Part shown: positions 8,033-16,912 of the stretch, one piece after another
Layout: every line of letters starts with the position of its first letter
Numbering within the stretch: the first letter of the stretch is position 1
From: Paenibacillus plantarum
GTDB taxonomy: Bacteria; Bacillota; Bacilli; Paenibacillales; NBRC-103111
Direction: 5' to 3'
DNA length: 64,000 bases
NCBI RefSeq assembly: GCF_013141695.1
Contig: NZ_WHNY01000040.1
Span: 248,001 to 312,000, forward strand
Program-made: the position numbers and the translations under genes
Notes under the pieces: generated by a model
What the model was told of the DNA's origin: nothing
The model's input: the letters and a program-made list of their open reading frames with translations, nothing else
Database searches by the model: none

Positions 8033-9180
8033 AGAAATTGGGTCTTCTTATTATCATCGCAGTGCACCTATTTCTCCTCACCGGTTGTTGGAATTCGAAG
8101 GATATTCAAAATATGGCTTATGTAACTGCAGTTGGGCTAGATTTCGAGAACGGGAAATTTATCACCTTCGTACAAATACTTAATTTTTCTGGTTTGGCCA
8201 AAAGCGAGTCAACCGTAGTCGGCAAAAATATTCCAGTATGGGTTGGAAAAGGGGCAGGATTCACGGTTACCGAAGCCTTTAATGAGATTTACGCCACTTC
8301 CCAATTAAGAGTATTTTGGGGGCATGTTAAGGCGATCGTGTGCACAGAGAGATTTCTAAAAAATGCAGAAAAAGTCAAAGAAGCTTACGATATGTTAAAC
8401 CGTTACCGTGAAGTCCGTTATAACGTACTGCTGTATGGCACAAAAGAGTCGATCAATGATATATTTATACAAAAGTCGATTCTGAATATGTCCCCAATAG
8501 ACTCCTTGTTGGATGCTCCTTTCCAAGTCTATTCTCAGCGATCTTTTATTACGCCGCATGAGGGACTCCGAATTATTTCGGAGATTAATGAAGCAGGTCA
8601 GTCGGCTATGCTGCCTACGATTTCCCTTGATAAACAAGCATGGACTGAAGACAAACAAGCGAAATCAATGTTTAGAATCGACGGGGCGTTTTATTATAAC
8701 CATGAAAAGCTCCTGGGTTGGATGTCCGAACATGAACTTGAAGGATTTCGCTGGGTGCAAGAAACACTGGATCGTTCATCTATCAATATTCCAGATACAG
8801 ACAAACCTGTCGCAGCACTAGTATTGATTAAGCCGAAAGCGCGTATTATACCCGTTATTCGGGATGGGGACGTGTACTACACGATTAATTTGAAAATCAA
8901 TGCCTATGTAGATGAAATTGTGAAAGATACCTCTATCCAAGAAATGGAATCAATGGCAAATCAAGTTATAGAGGATCAGATTAGAAAAACCTATGCGATC
9001 GGACTTAAGAAGAAAATAGACGTGCTGCAATTAGGCGAGAGGCTTTATCGGAACTATCCGAAAAAGTGGCATGAACTGGACAAAATTAGCAATTTCAATC
9101 TGGATACTAATTCTCTCGATAAAGTCAACGTCAAGGTTAAATTGCAGCATACCGGAAAGTACAAAGAAAGAGCGAATTGA
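8029..9180 (+). CDS. gerAC: Germinant receptor lipoprotein (Ger(x)C / GerAC family)
   Basis: 383 aa, starting in an ATGA overlap with gerAA. A lipoprotein signal (MKKLGLLIIIAVHLFLLTGC) puts the lipidated Cys at residue 20, followed by WNSKDIQNMAYVTAVGLD, the characteristic start of GerAC proteins. It is anchored on the outer face of the spore inner membrane and completes the ABC receptor. The C-terminal domain is full length. No D subunit gene is seen next to it. Confidence 0.93.
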   Translation: MKKLGLLIIIAVHLFLLTGCWNSKDIQNMAYVTAVGLDFENGKFITFVQILNFSGLAKSESTVVGKNIPVWVGKGAGFTVTEAFNEIYATSQLRVFWGHVKAIVCTERFLKNAEKVKEAYDMLNRYREVRYNVLLYGTKESINDIFIQKSILNMSPIDSLLDAPFQVYSQRSFITPHEGLRIISEINEAGQSAMLPTISLDKQAWTEDKQAKSMFRIDGAFYYNHEKLLGWMSEHELEGFRWVQETLDRSSINIPDTDKPVAALVLIKPKARIIPVIRDGDVYYTINLKINAYVDEIVKDTSIQEMESMANQVIEDQIRKTYAIGLKKKIDVLQLGERLYRNYPKKWHELDKISNFNLDTNSLDKVNVKVKLQHTGKYKERAN

Positions 9181-9232
9181 GAAAACCCTTCTCTCTCTGC
9201 TATTTAAAGACAACGTTGAAGGAGACACTCCT

Positions 9233-9658
9233 ATGTCATTATCACCATTAGAAGTGGTTCGTCAGTTTTTCAATCTCGTCCGTTCCGGCAAGCAGCCTGA
9301 CGACGCTAAAGATTATATGGCCGACCAGGTTCTAGCCCATCAAATGACAGCTGAAAACGAAACAACCGTCCATCGGACCCCGACGAATTACGCTGATCAT
9401 GTTCGAGAAATGCTTGACGCTTACGGCACTTTCCAACTAGAAGTTCAGGAGCTCCTCGCTCAAGAAGATCGTGTCTATGTACGCTGGAAGCAAACGGGTA
9501 TACATATTGGGGAAGTTGATGGCTATCTGCCGACTAGAAAACCAATTATTGAAATCGCTAGTGCTGTTTATCGCGTAGAGCATGGCAAAATCGCAGAATA
9601 CTGGATACAAATCGATCGTGAAGGCATTCGTGCACAACTCGAACAGAACGCGAAATAG
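9233..9658 (+). CDS. SnoaL-like / NTF2-fold protein
   Basis: 141 aa from the ATG at 9233 after GAAGGAGA; an earlier in-frame start at 9071 would lie inside gerAC and is not credible. The protein looks like the SnoaL-type NTF2-like fold: helical start (SPLEVVRQFFNLVRSGKQ), then VYVRWKQTGIHIGEVDGYLPT and IASAVYRVEHGKIAEYWIQID, the usual strand pattern of ester-cyclase-like proteins. These proteins have varied or unknown roles; no substrate can be named. It is 52 bp from gerAC and may be a separate unit or a read-through passenger. A terminator follows. Confidence 0.75.
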   Translation: MSLSPLEVVRQFFNLVRSGKQPDDAKDYMADQVLAHQMTAENETTVHRTPTNYADHVREMLDAYGTFQLEVQELLAQEDRVYVRWKQTGIHIGEVDGYLPTRKPIIEIASAVYRVEHGKIAEYWIQIDREGIRAQLEQNAK

Positions 9659-9703
9659 CAACTACTGAACTCCCTCTGTGACTTTTCCCAGCCAACACCA
9701 AAA

Positions 9704-9744
9704 AAGCTGTTCCCACAAGCCATCAGGCCGATAAGGAACAGCTT
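9704..9744. terminator. Bidirectional terminator between convergent genes
   Basis: AAGCTGTTCC (9704-9713) pairs with GGAACAGCTT (9735-9744). It is flanked by A-rich sequence on the left and TTATTTC on the right, so it can serve the SnoaL-like gene and, with a better T-run, the leftward hydrolase gene. Confidence 0.8.
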
Positions 9745-9747
9745 ATT

Positions 9748-10698
9748 TCACTTTGCGATCCAACTATCTAATCTTGCAACAATATCTTGCATGACCTCTT
9801 CGCGGTTAATTTCGTTCAACATCTCGTGCCTGCCACCTGGATATAACTTATAGCTAATATCTTGTATCCCCAGCTTCTCATAGTTCTTAATTAAGCTGCG
9901 AACTCCCTTCCCTTGCCCGCCAACTGGATCTTCCTCACCTGAGAAAATATAAATTGGAATTTCCTTACGAATACGAGCCAAATGGTCAAATTTATGTATT
10001 TCCACTAAACCTTTAAAGAAATCTCTAAAGTATCCCGATGTAAAAATGCCACCGCAATACGGATCATTGATGTAAGCATCGACCTCTCGCTCATCTCGAC
10101 TCAACCAATCAAACGGTGTACGATTCGGCTTGAACTTCGCATTAAACGATCCGAAAGATAATGCTGTCAACAGTACACTGCGAAAATGATCTCCTCGTAA
10201 AGTTGCTTCCAACGTCGCAATCCCAATTCCAACTTGTAGGACTGGGCCTTCTTTTCCATTCGAACCTGACAATAAAATCCCTTGAACATGTGTCGGATAT
10301 CGCTCCATATAAGTTCCCATGTAATACTGCGTCAAAAATGACCCCATACTATGCCCTAACATAAATAATGGTAGGTTAGACTCTTCATACCGCGTACGAA
10401 TTTGTGACGTAATTTCTCCCATTGTATCCGCCATGGCATGAAAACTATCCTTGCCAAACTTACCAAGTGCTTCCAGAGAACCCGCTGTTTGGCCATGTCC
10501 CAAGTGATCATTCGCATAGACAGCGTATCCGTTCTCCGTCAAAACTTGAGCTAAACGCTCATATCTGGCGGCTGTTTCTGCCATCCCGTGTGCGATCTGC
10601 ACAATCCCCTTGAATCCCACGTTTTCCGAAGGTAGCCACTCGTACACATAGTGTTTGATTCCCTGCGCATCTTCCCAAATAAAGTGACCTTTACGCAT
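9748..10698 (-). CDS. Alpha/beta hydrolase, lysophospholipase / monoacylglycerol lipase type
   Basis: 316 aa from the ATG at 10698, which has AAGGAG at good spacing; an upstream in-frame extension to 10809 lacks one. Serine hydrolase fold: VQIAHGMAETAARYE (oxyanion-hole HG), nucleophile elbow LGHSMGS, acid in FSGEEDPVGG and histidine in GGRHEMLNE near the C-terminus. This set is typical of the lysophospholipase/monoglyceride lipase group (PldB/YtpA-like). It is probably cytosolic, since no signal peptide is seen. Substrate is unassigned. Confidence 0.85.
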   Translation of the reverse strand: MRKGHFIWEDAQGIKHYVYEWLPSENVGFKGIVQIAHGMAETAARYERLAQVLTENGYAVYANDHLGHGQTAGSLEALGKFGKDSFHAMADTMGEITSQIRTRYEESNLPLFMLGHSMGSFLTQYYMGTYMERYPTHVQGILLSGSNGKEGPVLQVGIGIATLEATLRGDHFRSVLLTALSFGSFNAKFKPNRTPFDWLSRDEREVDAYINDPYCGGIFTSGYFRDFFKGLVEIHKFDHLARIRKEIPIYIFSGEEDPVGGQGKGVRSLIKNYEKLGIQDISYKLYPGGRHEMLNEINREEVMQDIVARLDSWIAK

Positions 10699-10762
10699 AA
10701 GATTCTCCTTCCAAATCTCGCTTCTACTCCTCCTTAGTATACGTCTTCTGACGAATGAAAAC

Positions 10763-10788
10763 AGCCCCCATTCCAATGAATGAGGGCT
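10763..10788 (-). terminator. Probable terminator after the YezD-type gene
   Basis: An imperfect stem of AGCCC/GGGCT plus CATTC/GAATG around CAAT, followed on the minus strand by TGTTTTC. It lies 23 bp beyond the stop of the leftward yezD-type gene. Confidence 0.55.
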
Positions 10789-10811
10789 AATGTATAAGTG
10801 CAATATCATGA

Positions 10812-11030
10812 CTAAACTTTACTCTTTTGTTTGGTCGTCGATTTCACGGCTTGTAATGTGGCTTGTGCTTGCGGAGCAGCCGTCGTCTCAAATCTTTTTC
10901 TTTCTGTTTTATCAATCTGTGTAATCTTGCCATCATGAACCACAATTTGTACAGAACCATATTCAAGTCCATCTAAAATTTGCTTAATTCGCTCTACCCA
11001 AATTTCATCTAATTCCAGTGGTTTCGCCAT
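10812..11030 (-). CDS. YezD-type small protein (DUF2292)
   Basis: 72 aa from the ATG at 11030, which sits seven bases after GGAGG. The core LEYGSVQIVVHDGKITQIDKTE is the conserved part of the DUF2292/YezD family; the C-terminal 30 residues are a variable, Ala/Thr/Lys-rich tail. Function is unknown. The gene follows an alpha/beta hydrolase gene with a 19-bp gap and lies about 1 kb from the divergently read sulfate importer. I recall this family being found near sulfur genes, but nothing here proves a link. Confidence 0.75.
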   Translation of the reverse strand: MAKPLELDEIWVERIKQILDGLEYGSVQIVVHDGKITQIDKTERKRFETTAAPQAQATLQAVKSTTKQKSKV

Positions 11031-11049
11031 CGTCATGCCTCCAAGTCAT

Positions 11050-11880
11050 TTAAATTGTCCAATCGTTCCACTCTTTGTTTCGTTTGTACGTATAGTTCAG
11101 CCAATCTCCCGTTTTCTCCAGCAATTCAGTCGTTGATGGTGTCGTCGAGTACGTATGATTTGCTTGATACACGAGCTCCAGGTCACATTGACCTTCTTTG
11201 CGCAGCCAGAACATCTTCTGATATAACGGCGCATAATCGACAGGTATGGTTTCGTCTGCTGTTCCATGAAGAACAAATACATCGCCAGTAAATTTACGTA
11301 ATTGTTCAAACGGTTGATGTTGCGATAAAGATTCGAAGAATCGACTTGTTAGTTTATAGCCATGATGATCGATCGAGCCACCCAGCGGCAATTTCTCGTA
11401 ATCGTTCTTGCCGACGATTCGCATAATATCGTTGTGTGGATGGGCAACAGCCGACCAAAGGACTAGCGTTTTCACACGATGATCCTTCGCTGCTGTTAAC
11501 ACTGCCGCGGCACCGCCTAAGCTATGTCCAAGCAGAATCACTCTGCTCAGATCCACACAATCAATGGAAACACCATAATCAATAACTCGTCGGGTTTGTT
11601 CAATGAGTACATCCAGCCCACCTGCGCCATAATCCCCTGTACTCTCGCCACAGCCACCGTAATCAAAACGAAGTACAAAAAAACCTTGTGCGCTGAAAGT
11701 ACGAGCTGCCTTTACAAAAAGCCGGTCAACACCGATTCGACTCCCAATAAATCCGTGACAAATGATGATTAAGGGCCAACGTTGACAATCGGCTTGAACC
11801 GCTGTGGTTTGCTGTGTAGGGTAATGTAATGTTGCGGCTAATTCGACATCGTCGCTTTGAATCGTGATGGCATGCTCCAT
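11050..11880 (-). CDS. Alpha/beta hydrolase
   Basis: 276 aa. The esterase-type fold is visible: PLIIICHGFIGSRIG (oxyanion loop), GHSLGGAAAVL (nucleophile Ser), VLHGTADETIP (Asp) and NHTYS (His). The N-terminal ITIQSDDVELAATLHYP is typical of cytosolic dienelactone-hydrolase/acetyl-esterase-like proteins. The ATG at 11880 follows AAAGGGAGT. It is first of a pair with the YezD-type gene and divergent from cysT. Substrate is unknown. Confidence 0.82.
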   Translation of the reverse strand: MEHAITIQSDDVELAATLHYPTQQTTAVQADCQRWPLIIICHGFIGSRIGVDRLFVKAARTFSAQGFFVLRFDYGGCGESTGDYGAGGLDVLIEQTRRVIDYGVSIDCVDLSRVILLGHSLGGAAAVLTAAKDHRVKTLVLWSAVAHPHNDIMRIVGKNDYEKLPLGGSIDHHGYKLTSRFFESLSQHQPFEQLRKFTGDVFVLHGTADETIPVDYAPLYQKMFWLRKEGQCDLELVYQANHTYSTTPSTTELLEKTGDWLNYTYKRNKEWNDWTI

Positions 11881-12122
11881 GCTGGAAACTCCCTTTCGTT
11901 ACTCATATTAATCTTATCTATTTACTCGGAATTAAAATGTAAACCAATCTTAGCATGGGATGCTACTTGTGTCAATGTATGTTTTACTTAATTAACCAAA
12001 CATTTTTCATAAAAATTGTTAAAGATTTTTCTTTCAATGTATGTTCCTATTTCAAAAATGACTTTCTACCATTATAGGAAAAATAAATACTTAACATCTC
12101 CTGTTTACCCCAAAATTACTTA

Positions 12123-12152
12123 TTGACAGAATAATCCTGACGCTGTTATAGT
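12123..12152 (+). promoter_or_regulatory. Sigma-A promoter of the sulfate importer
   Basis: TTGACA (12123-12128), an 18-bp spacer and TATAGT (12147-12152). The expected start falls at about 12159, just before the inverted repeat at 12165-12179. Confidence 0.65.
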
Positions 12153-12164
12153 CATTTTAATAAA

Positions 12165-12179
12165 ACCAAGTAAGTTGGT
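12165..12179. promoter_or_regulatory. Possible operator at the cysT transcription start
   Basis: ACCAA-GTAAG-TTGGT is a perfect 5-bp inverted repeat with a 5-base centre. It lies at the expected transcription start, between promoter and ribosome site, where a repressor of the CymR/Rrf2 or LysR type could act. The regulator is not identified. Confidence 0.4.
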
Positions 12180-12206
12180 ATGCTTTATGAGAATAGGTGG
12201 TGCTCC

Positions 12207-13013
12207 ATGCGTAACAAGGTTTTTAAAGCGACGGTTCGATCCGTGCTTATAGGCTACTTAATTGTGCTTCTTCTTATCCCCATTGCCACCATCTACGTCA
12301 AAGGATTTTCACTCGGCTGGGAACCTTTTTGGAAAGAAGTCACAGGACCTTTAGCATGGAAGTCAATTGTATTAACAGTTAAATTAAGTATTGTTGCAAC
12401 GGTCATTCAAGCAGTGGTAGGAACGATAATCGCCTATGTCCTAGTCCGATATCGATTCCGGGGACAGAGTATTCTGAACAGCATGGTCGATCTGCCCTTC
12501 TCACTACCTACTTCCGTTGCAGGCTTAATGTTCCTCACCCTACTAGGACCACAAAGTCCACTAGGAGCTTGGCTAGACTCGGTAGGAATCAAACTGCTTT
12601 ACAATCAAACTGCCATTGTTATTGGTCTAGTCTTTGTCACTTTCCCATTCGTAGTACGTACGGTTCAACCACTATTGGAGCAGATTGATCCAGCAGAAGA
12701 ACAAGCGAGTTTCACACTTGGTGCAAACAGATTCTATACGTTTTACCGCATCGTATTGCCAGCGCTTTTACCTGGTACGATTGCTGGTAGTATGCTCGCT
12801 TTCTCCCGATCACTTGCAGAATTTGGTGCCATCTCCCTGATCTCCGGTAACTTGCCCGGTAAAACGATGGTCGCCTCAGTCTATATATATGGTGAAACAC
12901 AGAACTACAATCCTGAAGGTGCAGCTGCTATCTCACTTGTCCTCCTGACGCTCTCCGTCCTGATTTTATGGGGAATCCATTTATGGACTCGCGGAAAGGG
13001 GCGGCTAGCATGA
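12207..13013 (+). CDS. cysT: Sulfate ABC transporter permease CysT
   Basis: 268 aa from the ATG at 12207 (AGGTGG before it). About six membrane helices are seen, with the permease loop EEQASFTLGANRFYTFYRIVLPALLPG (residues about 165-195), the EAA motif that contacts the ATPase, and FSRSLAEFGAISLISGN. This is the first permease of a sulfate/thiosulfate importer (CysTWA plus a binding protein). The stop overlaps the start of cysW (ATGA). Confidence 0.93.
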   Translation: MRNKVFKATVRSVLIGYLIVLLLIPIATIYVKGFSLGWEPFWKEVTGPLAWKSIVLTVKLSIVATVIQAVVGTIIAYVLVRYRFRGQSILNSMVDLPFSLPTSVAGLMFLTLLGPQSPLGAWLDSVGIKLLYNQTAIVIGLVFVTFPFVVRTVQPLLEQIDPAEEQASFTLGANRFYTFYRIVLPALLPGTIAGSMLAFSRSLAEFGAISLISGNLPGKTMVASVYIYGETQNYNPEGAAAISLVLLTLSVLILWGIHLWTRGKGRLA

Positions 13014-13840
13014 GAAAACTATTGATTGGCATTTCTTTTTTGGTCATATTCCTACTAATCATATTGCCTTTCTTAGGTATTTCCTTTGGCGCATTTGAAG
13101 ATGGCCCTAGCGCATTCTTTGATGCCCTTGTCCGTCCAGAAGCCCTGCATGCTTTGAAGATTTCTTTGATAATAGTCAGTATCGTTACCGTGCTTAATGC
13201 CATTATTGGGGTTTATATTTCCATAGAAATTGTTAGAGGATCCTGGATCTCACGTTGGATGAAACCGATCATTAATGCCTTGATCGACCTGCCATTTGCG
13301 GTGTCACCTGTCATTGTAGGTTTAATGGTGATCTTGATATTCGGTCCAAACACAGCACTTGGTGCATTTCTCGAAGATCATAATATGAAAATCGTCTATG
13401 CGATTCCAGGCATGGTCATTGCCACTATGTTTATCACCTTTCCTCTAATGGTACGTGAGGTAGTCCCCTTACTCGAGGAGATCGGAACACAGTCCGAAGA
13501 AGCTTCAGCAACCCTAGGCGCAGGACCCATTCGCACTTTCTTTCAAGTAACATGGCCGAGTATTCGATGGGGTGTCATGTATGGCTTGATTTTGACAATC
13601 GCTCGGTCGCTTGGTGAATTTGGCTCCATTCTTGTCGTATCAGGCAACATTATTAATCAAACACAAACAGCAACGACACTCGTCTATCAAGATGCTGAAC
13701 AATTTCAGCTCGTAGCAGCCAATAGCGTGGCCTTCGTATTAGGTCTTATCTCCATAACGATTTTATTAACGCTAGAGTGGCTGAAACGAAGAAGCGAAGC
13801 AACGAGAAATCATGGAGGAGGATCCCCACATGCACATTGA
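13010..13840 (+). CDS. cysW: Sulfate ABC transporter permease CysW
   Basis: 276 aa from an ATG that overlaps the cysT stop. It has six membrane segments and the EAA-like loop EEIGTQSEEASATLGAGPIRTFFQVTWPSIRWG, followed by ARSLGEFGSILVVSGN. It forms the membrane channel with CysT. Its last 11 bases overlap the cysA start, so the operon is tightly coupled. Confidence 0.93.
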   Translation: MRKLLIGISFLVIFLLIILPFLGISFGAFEDGPSAFFDALVRPEALHALKISLIIVSIVTVLNAIIGVYISIEIVRGSWISRWMKPIINALIDLPFAVSPVIVGLMVILIFGPNTALGAFLEDHNMKIVYAIPGMVIATMFITFPLMVREVVPLLEEIGTQSEEASATLGAGPIRTFFQVTWPSIRWGVMYGLILTIARSLGEFGSILVVSGNIINQTQTATTLVYQDAEQFQLVAANSVAFVLGLISITILLTLEWLKRRSEATRNHGGGSPHAH

Positions 13841-14915
13841 AGTAACCAACCTGAATAAACATTTCGGCGACTTTCATGCGATCAAAGATGTTAATTTCAA
13901 AATTAAAGAAGGGAATCTTGTCGGTTTGATTGGACCGAGCGGCGGTGGTAAAACTTCCATCCTTCGGATGCTATCTGGACTCGAATCCCCAACTAGCGGT
14001 GATATTTATTTCGATGGCAAGCTCGCCACCCACCTTCCAGTTCAAGAAAGAGGCATTGGCTTCGTTTTTCAAAGTTATGCCCTATTTAAACACATGACGG
14101 TGTTTGACAACGTCGCTTATGGGTTGAAGGTGCTCAAAAAATCGAAAGCTGAGATTCAAGATCGCGTAATGTACCTGGTTAACTTAATGGGACTCGCAGG
14201 CCATGAGCGAAAATATCCACACCAACTGTCTGGTGGACAACGCCAGCGGGTAGCTTTCGCTAGAGCACTTGCTCCTGAACCGCGGCTACTTCTACTCGAC
14301 GAACCTTTCGCCGCGATTGATGCCAAAATCCGTAAAGAACTTCGCGTTTGGCTGCGAAATTTAATCAACGAATTCAAAGTAACGACCCTTTTCGTAACAC
14401 ATGATCAGGATGAGGCGATCGAGGTTGCCGATGAAATCATCTTAGTCCAAGGTGGCAAAATCGAACAACAAGGAAGTCCATGGGAAATTTATACGAAGCC
14501 TGCTTCATCCTTCGCAGCTTCGTTCATTGGAGAATCCAATGTTCTTCCCTCCTATTCGCCACTTGTTGGATTCCCTACGCTTGCTGATCTTCAACAAGAT
14601 GGCAAATGGCTACCTGATGTAAATGTACTAATTCGTCCTGAGAACATCGAAGTTCGTCCGCACAATGTCAGTCATTTGGCCACGGCTGGAGAAAAAGGCA
14701 AAGTAACGCATGTTCACTTTCGCGGCGATTCCTGGTATCTAGAAATGGAGTCGGGTTCTAACAAGTTTTTCGCTTATCAGCCCGTGAAAGAACGTATTTA
14801 TCAAGTTGGCGAAGAAGTGAATATTCTTATCCAACAGATTTCTGTATTTACCCAATCAGGTACAACCTGGATTGATAATCAGGCCAAACAAGATCCACAG
14901 CCTGTCTTCATATAA
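13830..14915 (+). CDS. cysA: Sulfate ABC transporter ATP-binding protein CysA
   Basis: 361 aa from the ATG at 13830; GGAGGAGG at 13814-13821 sets this start rather than the in-frame ATG at 13812. Walker A GPSGGGKTS (about residues 35-43), signature LSGGQRQRVAFARAL, Walker B LLLLDEPFAAID, switch VTHDQDEA, and a C-terminal TOBE-like part. It energises CysT/CysW on the cytoplasmic side. Confidence 0.93.
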   Translation: MHIEVTNLNKHFGDFHAIKDVNFKIKEGNLVGLIGPSGGGKTSILRMLSGLESPTSGDIYFDGKLATHLPVQERGIGFVFQSYALFKHMTVFDNVAYGLKVLKKSKAEIQDRVMYLVNLMGLAGHERKYPHQLSGGQRQRVAFARALAPEPRLLLLDEPFAAIDAKIRKELRVWLRNLINEFKVTTLFVTHDQDEAIEVADEIILVQGGKIEQQGSPWEIYTKPASSFAASFIGESNVLPSYSPLVGFPTLADLQQDGKWLPDVNVLIRPENIEVRPHNVSHLATAGEKGKVTHVHFRGDSWYLEMESGSNKFFAYQPVKERIYQVGEEVNILIQQISVFTQSGTTWIDNQAKQDPQPVFI

Positions 14916-14959
14916 CCTAATACCAAATAAGCTTTAGAAAAGAAGGGGAGTTGTTAACC

Positions 14960-16075
14960 ATGAAAAATTTCAAAACGCTTGGCCTAGTTACTGCAGCTTT
15001 ATTCACAGCAAGTATTGCTCTTACAGCTTGCGGATCCGGTTCGACCAAAACAGCTAGCACCAGTGCTCCATCTGCTGCCGCAACGACAGCAGCAACAGCT
15101 GCTGCTAGTACGACACCGAAAGCTGATGGCGGTAAAGTCACGATTACGGTCGGTGCTTACTCCATTTTGAAAGAATCCTTTGATGTAATCCTACCAAAAT
15201 TCAAAGAAGAATATAAAAAGAAAACCGGTACAACTGTTGAATTCCAAGAATCTTATGTCGCTTCCGGCTCACAAGCTACGGCTATCATTCAAGGTTTTGA
15301 AGCGGATATCGCTCCACTCTCTCTTGAAGGTGATATTCAAAAAATCGTGGAAAAAGGTCTAATAACACATGACTGGAAAAATACTCCTCAAAAAGGATTC
15401 GTAACAACTTCTATCGCCGCTATTGGTGTGCGTGAAGGGAATCCGAAAGGCATTAAGGATTGGTCTGATTTGACGAAACCAGGCGTTGAAGTCCTTATTC
15501 CGAACCCAAGTACATCTGGTGGTGCAAAATGGGATATCAATGCTGTCTACGGTGCTGGACTCAAAATTTCCGAAGCTGCTGGTAAGCAAGACCCTGCTGT
15601 AGCCAAAGATCTCGTAGCTAAAATATACAAAAACATCAAAGTTCTCGATAAGAGCGGTGCCGATTCCCTAGCAACCTTCGATAAAGGTGTAGGCGATGCC
15701 ATCATCACGTATGAGAATGAACTTGTTGCTCGTATTCAAACCGGCAAGAAATATGTTGAAGTTATTCCACAATACACGACTTCCATTGAGAATCCAGTTG
15801 CTATTATTGATAAATACGTAGATAAGCATGGTAATCGTGTAGCAGTTCAAGCATTCTATGACTACTTGTTCTCTGCGGATGCTCAGAAAGTATTCGCTGA
15901 CAAAGGTTTCCGTTCTGTTCTTCCTGAAGTCGCTAAGCAATATGAGAAGAACTACACAACGCCTCCAGGCCTATTCAATATCGAATACCTTGGTGGTTGG
16001 GATAAAGTGAACAAAGAGCTTTACGGTAAAGGTGCAATTTGGGAAACGATCCTTGCTGAAGGCGGAGCGAAGTAA
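14960..16075 (+). CDS. Sulfate-binding lipoprotein of the ABC importer
   Basis: 371 aa from the ATG at 14960 (GAAGGGGAG before it). The lipoprotein signal ends in LTACGSGS (Cys about residue 23), followed by an Ala/Thr/Ser-rich linker and then a type-II periplasmic-binding fold like Sbp/CysP: GAYSILKESFDVILPKFK, FQESYVASGSQATAIIQG and LIPNPSTSGGAKW, where the two Ser/Gly loops bind the oxyanion. The binding-protein gene comes last, after cysTWA. A terminator follows within 20 bp. Confidence 0.92.
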   Translation: MKNFKTLGLVTAALFTASIALTACGSGSTKTASTSAPSAAATTAATAAASTTPKADGGKVTITVGAYSILKESFDVILPKFKEEYKKKTGTTVEFQESYVASGSQATAIIQGFEADIAPLSLEGDIQKIVEKGLITHDWKNTPQKGFVTTSIAAIGVREGNPKGIKDWSDLTKPGVEVLIPNPSTSGGAKWDINAVYGAGLKISEAAGKQDPAVAKDLVAKIYKNIKVLDKSGADSLATFDKGVGDAIITYENELVARIQTGKKYVEVIPQYTTSIENPVAIIDKYVDKHGNRVAVQAFYDYLFSADAQKVFADKGFRSVLPEVAKQYEKNYTTPPGLFNIEYLGGWDKVNKELYGKGAIWETILAEGGAK

Positions 16076-16090
16076 ACGAATTGCAAAAAG

Positions 16091-16122
16091 AACCCCCAGA
16101 GGCTACGAGCTTCCGGGGGTTT
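16091..16122 (+). terminator. Terminator of the sulfate operon
   Basis: AACCCCC ... GGGGGTT stem with an inner GAGGCT-ACG-AGCTTC stem, followed by TTCGCTATTT. It lies between the convergent sulfate operon and DUF817 gene and may serve both. Confidence 0.75.
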
Positions 16123-16129
16123 CGCTATT

Positions 16130-16912
16130 TCATTTACCATTAACTTGCTTTGGATATTTGATCCGCTTCAATTCCGCCACGATGATGATCGTAATAATCA
16201 CCAACATAAACCACGAACTAATTTTACCCCAATGCACGATTCTCCAAGAAATTTCTTGATCTGGATAGCGCCAAGCGCCAAGAAACGTTGAAATATTTTC
16301 AGCCAGCCAAATAAATAAAGCAACTAACATGAAGGATAGGATCGTATGCATGCGATAGGTTTGGGTCGTAACCGTAAATAGAATATGAGATTTATAAAAA
16401 AGAATCACGATCAAGGCAATGAGAATCCACCTGATATCAAGCATAAAATGATGGGTAAAAAAATTAGCATATATACCTATCGACACCAGGATCGCCATGT
16501 ATTTGCTAGGCCAGTTAATGAGATGCAAATCAAATCGTTTCCACGCCTGGCACACATAACTGGAGACACTAGCATACATAAAACCACTATACAGCGGGAC
16601 TCCAGCTATTTTCGTCAAGCCTTCCTCTGGATAAGACCACGAACCCATGTGCACTTTATACAACTCAAGACAAAGTCCGATGATGTGAAATACCGTGATA
16701 ACCTTCAGCTCATCAATACTCTCTAACTTCGTCCATACCAATAGCAATTGCGCAAGAATACACACAAGTAAAATGAAATCATAGCGATCTATGAATGGCA
16801 GCGGCACTGCTTTGGATACAGCCAAAGTCATAAAGATGATAACAGGAAAAATACAGCATAAGGCTTGTTTCCAACCGAAAATGAGAAAATCCTTCACATA
16901 TTCACTCTTCAT
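16130..16912 (-). CDS. DUF817 integral membrane protein (YoaT-like)
   Basis: 260 aa, almost entirely hydrophobic, with about eight helices. Features such as YKVHMGSWSYPEEGLTKIAGVPLYSGFMYASV and AENISTFLGAWRYPDQ are those of the DUF817 family (B. subtilis YoaT). The role is unknown. The ATG at 16912 overlaps the stop of the vanW-like gene, so the two are translationally coupled. Confidence 0.82.
   Translation of the reverse strand: MKSEYVKDFLIFGWKQALCCIFPVIIFMTLAVSKAVPLPFIDRYDFILLVCILAQLLLVWTKLESIDELKVITVFHIIGLCLELYKVHMGSWSYPEEGLTKIAGVPLYSGFMYASVSSYVCQAWKRFDLHLINWPSKYMAILVSIGIYANFFTHHFMLDIRWILIALIVILFYKSHILFTVTTQTYRMHTILSFMLVALFIWLAENISTFLGAWRYPDQEISWRIVHWGKISSWFMLVIITIIIVAELKRIKYPKQVNGK

Larger units (their letters stand above)
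11881..12206. promoter_or_regulatory. Divergent control region between hydrolase and sulfate importer
   Basis: A 326-bp AT-rich gap. It holds a rightward promoter and an inverted repeat (listed separately) and a 12-bp direct repeat, TCAATGTATGTT, at 11972-11983 and 12034-12045. I looked for a SAM (S-box) riboswitch or a T-box and saw no recognisable core of either. Confidence 0.5.

Noticed and set aside
9071..9658. 195-aa form of the SnoaL-like protein starting inside gerAC
   Set aside because: A strong GAAGGAGA site precedes the ATG at 9233, and the extra N-terminal residues are gerAC sequence in another frame.
11881..12206. SAM riboswitch before the sulfate importer
   Set aside because: No S-box core elements or terminator/antiterminator pair could be recognised in the gap.
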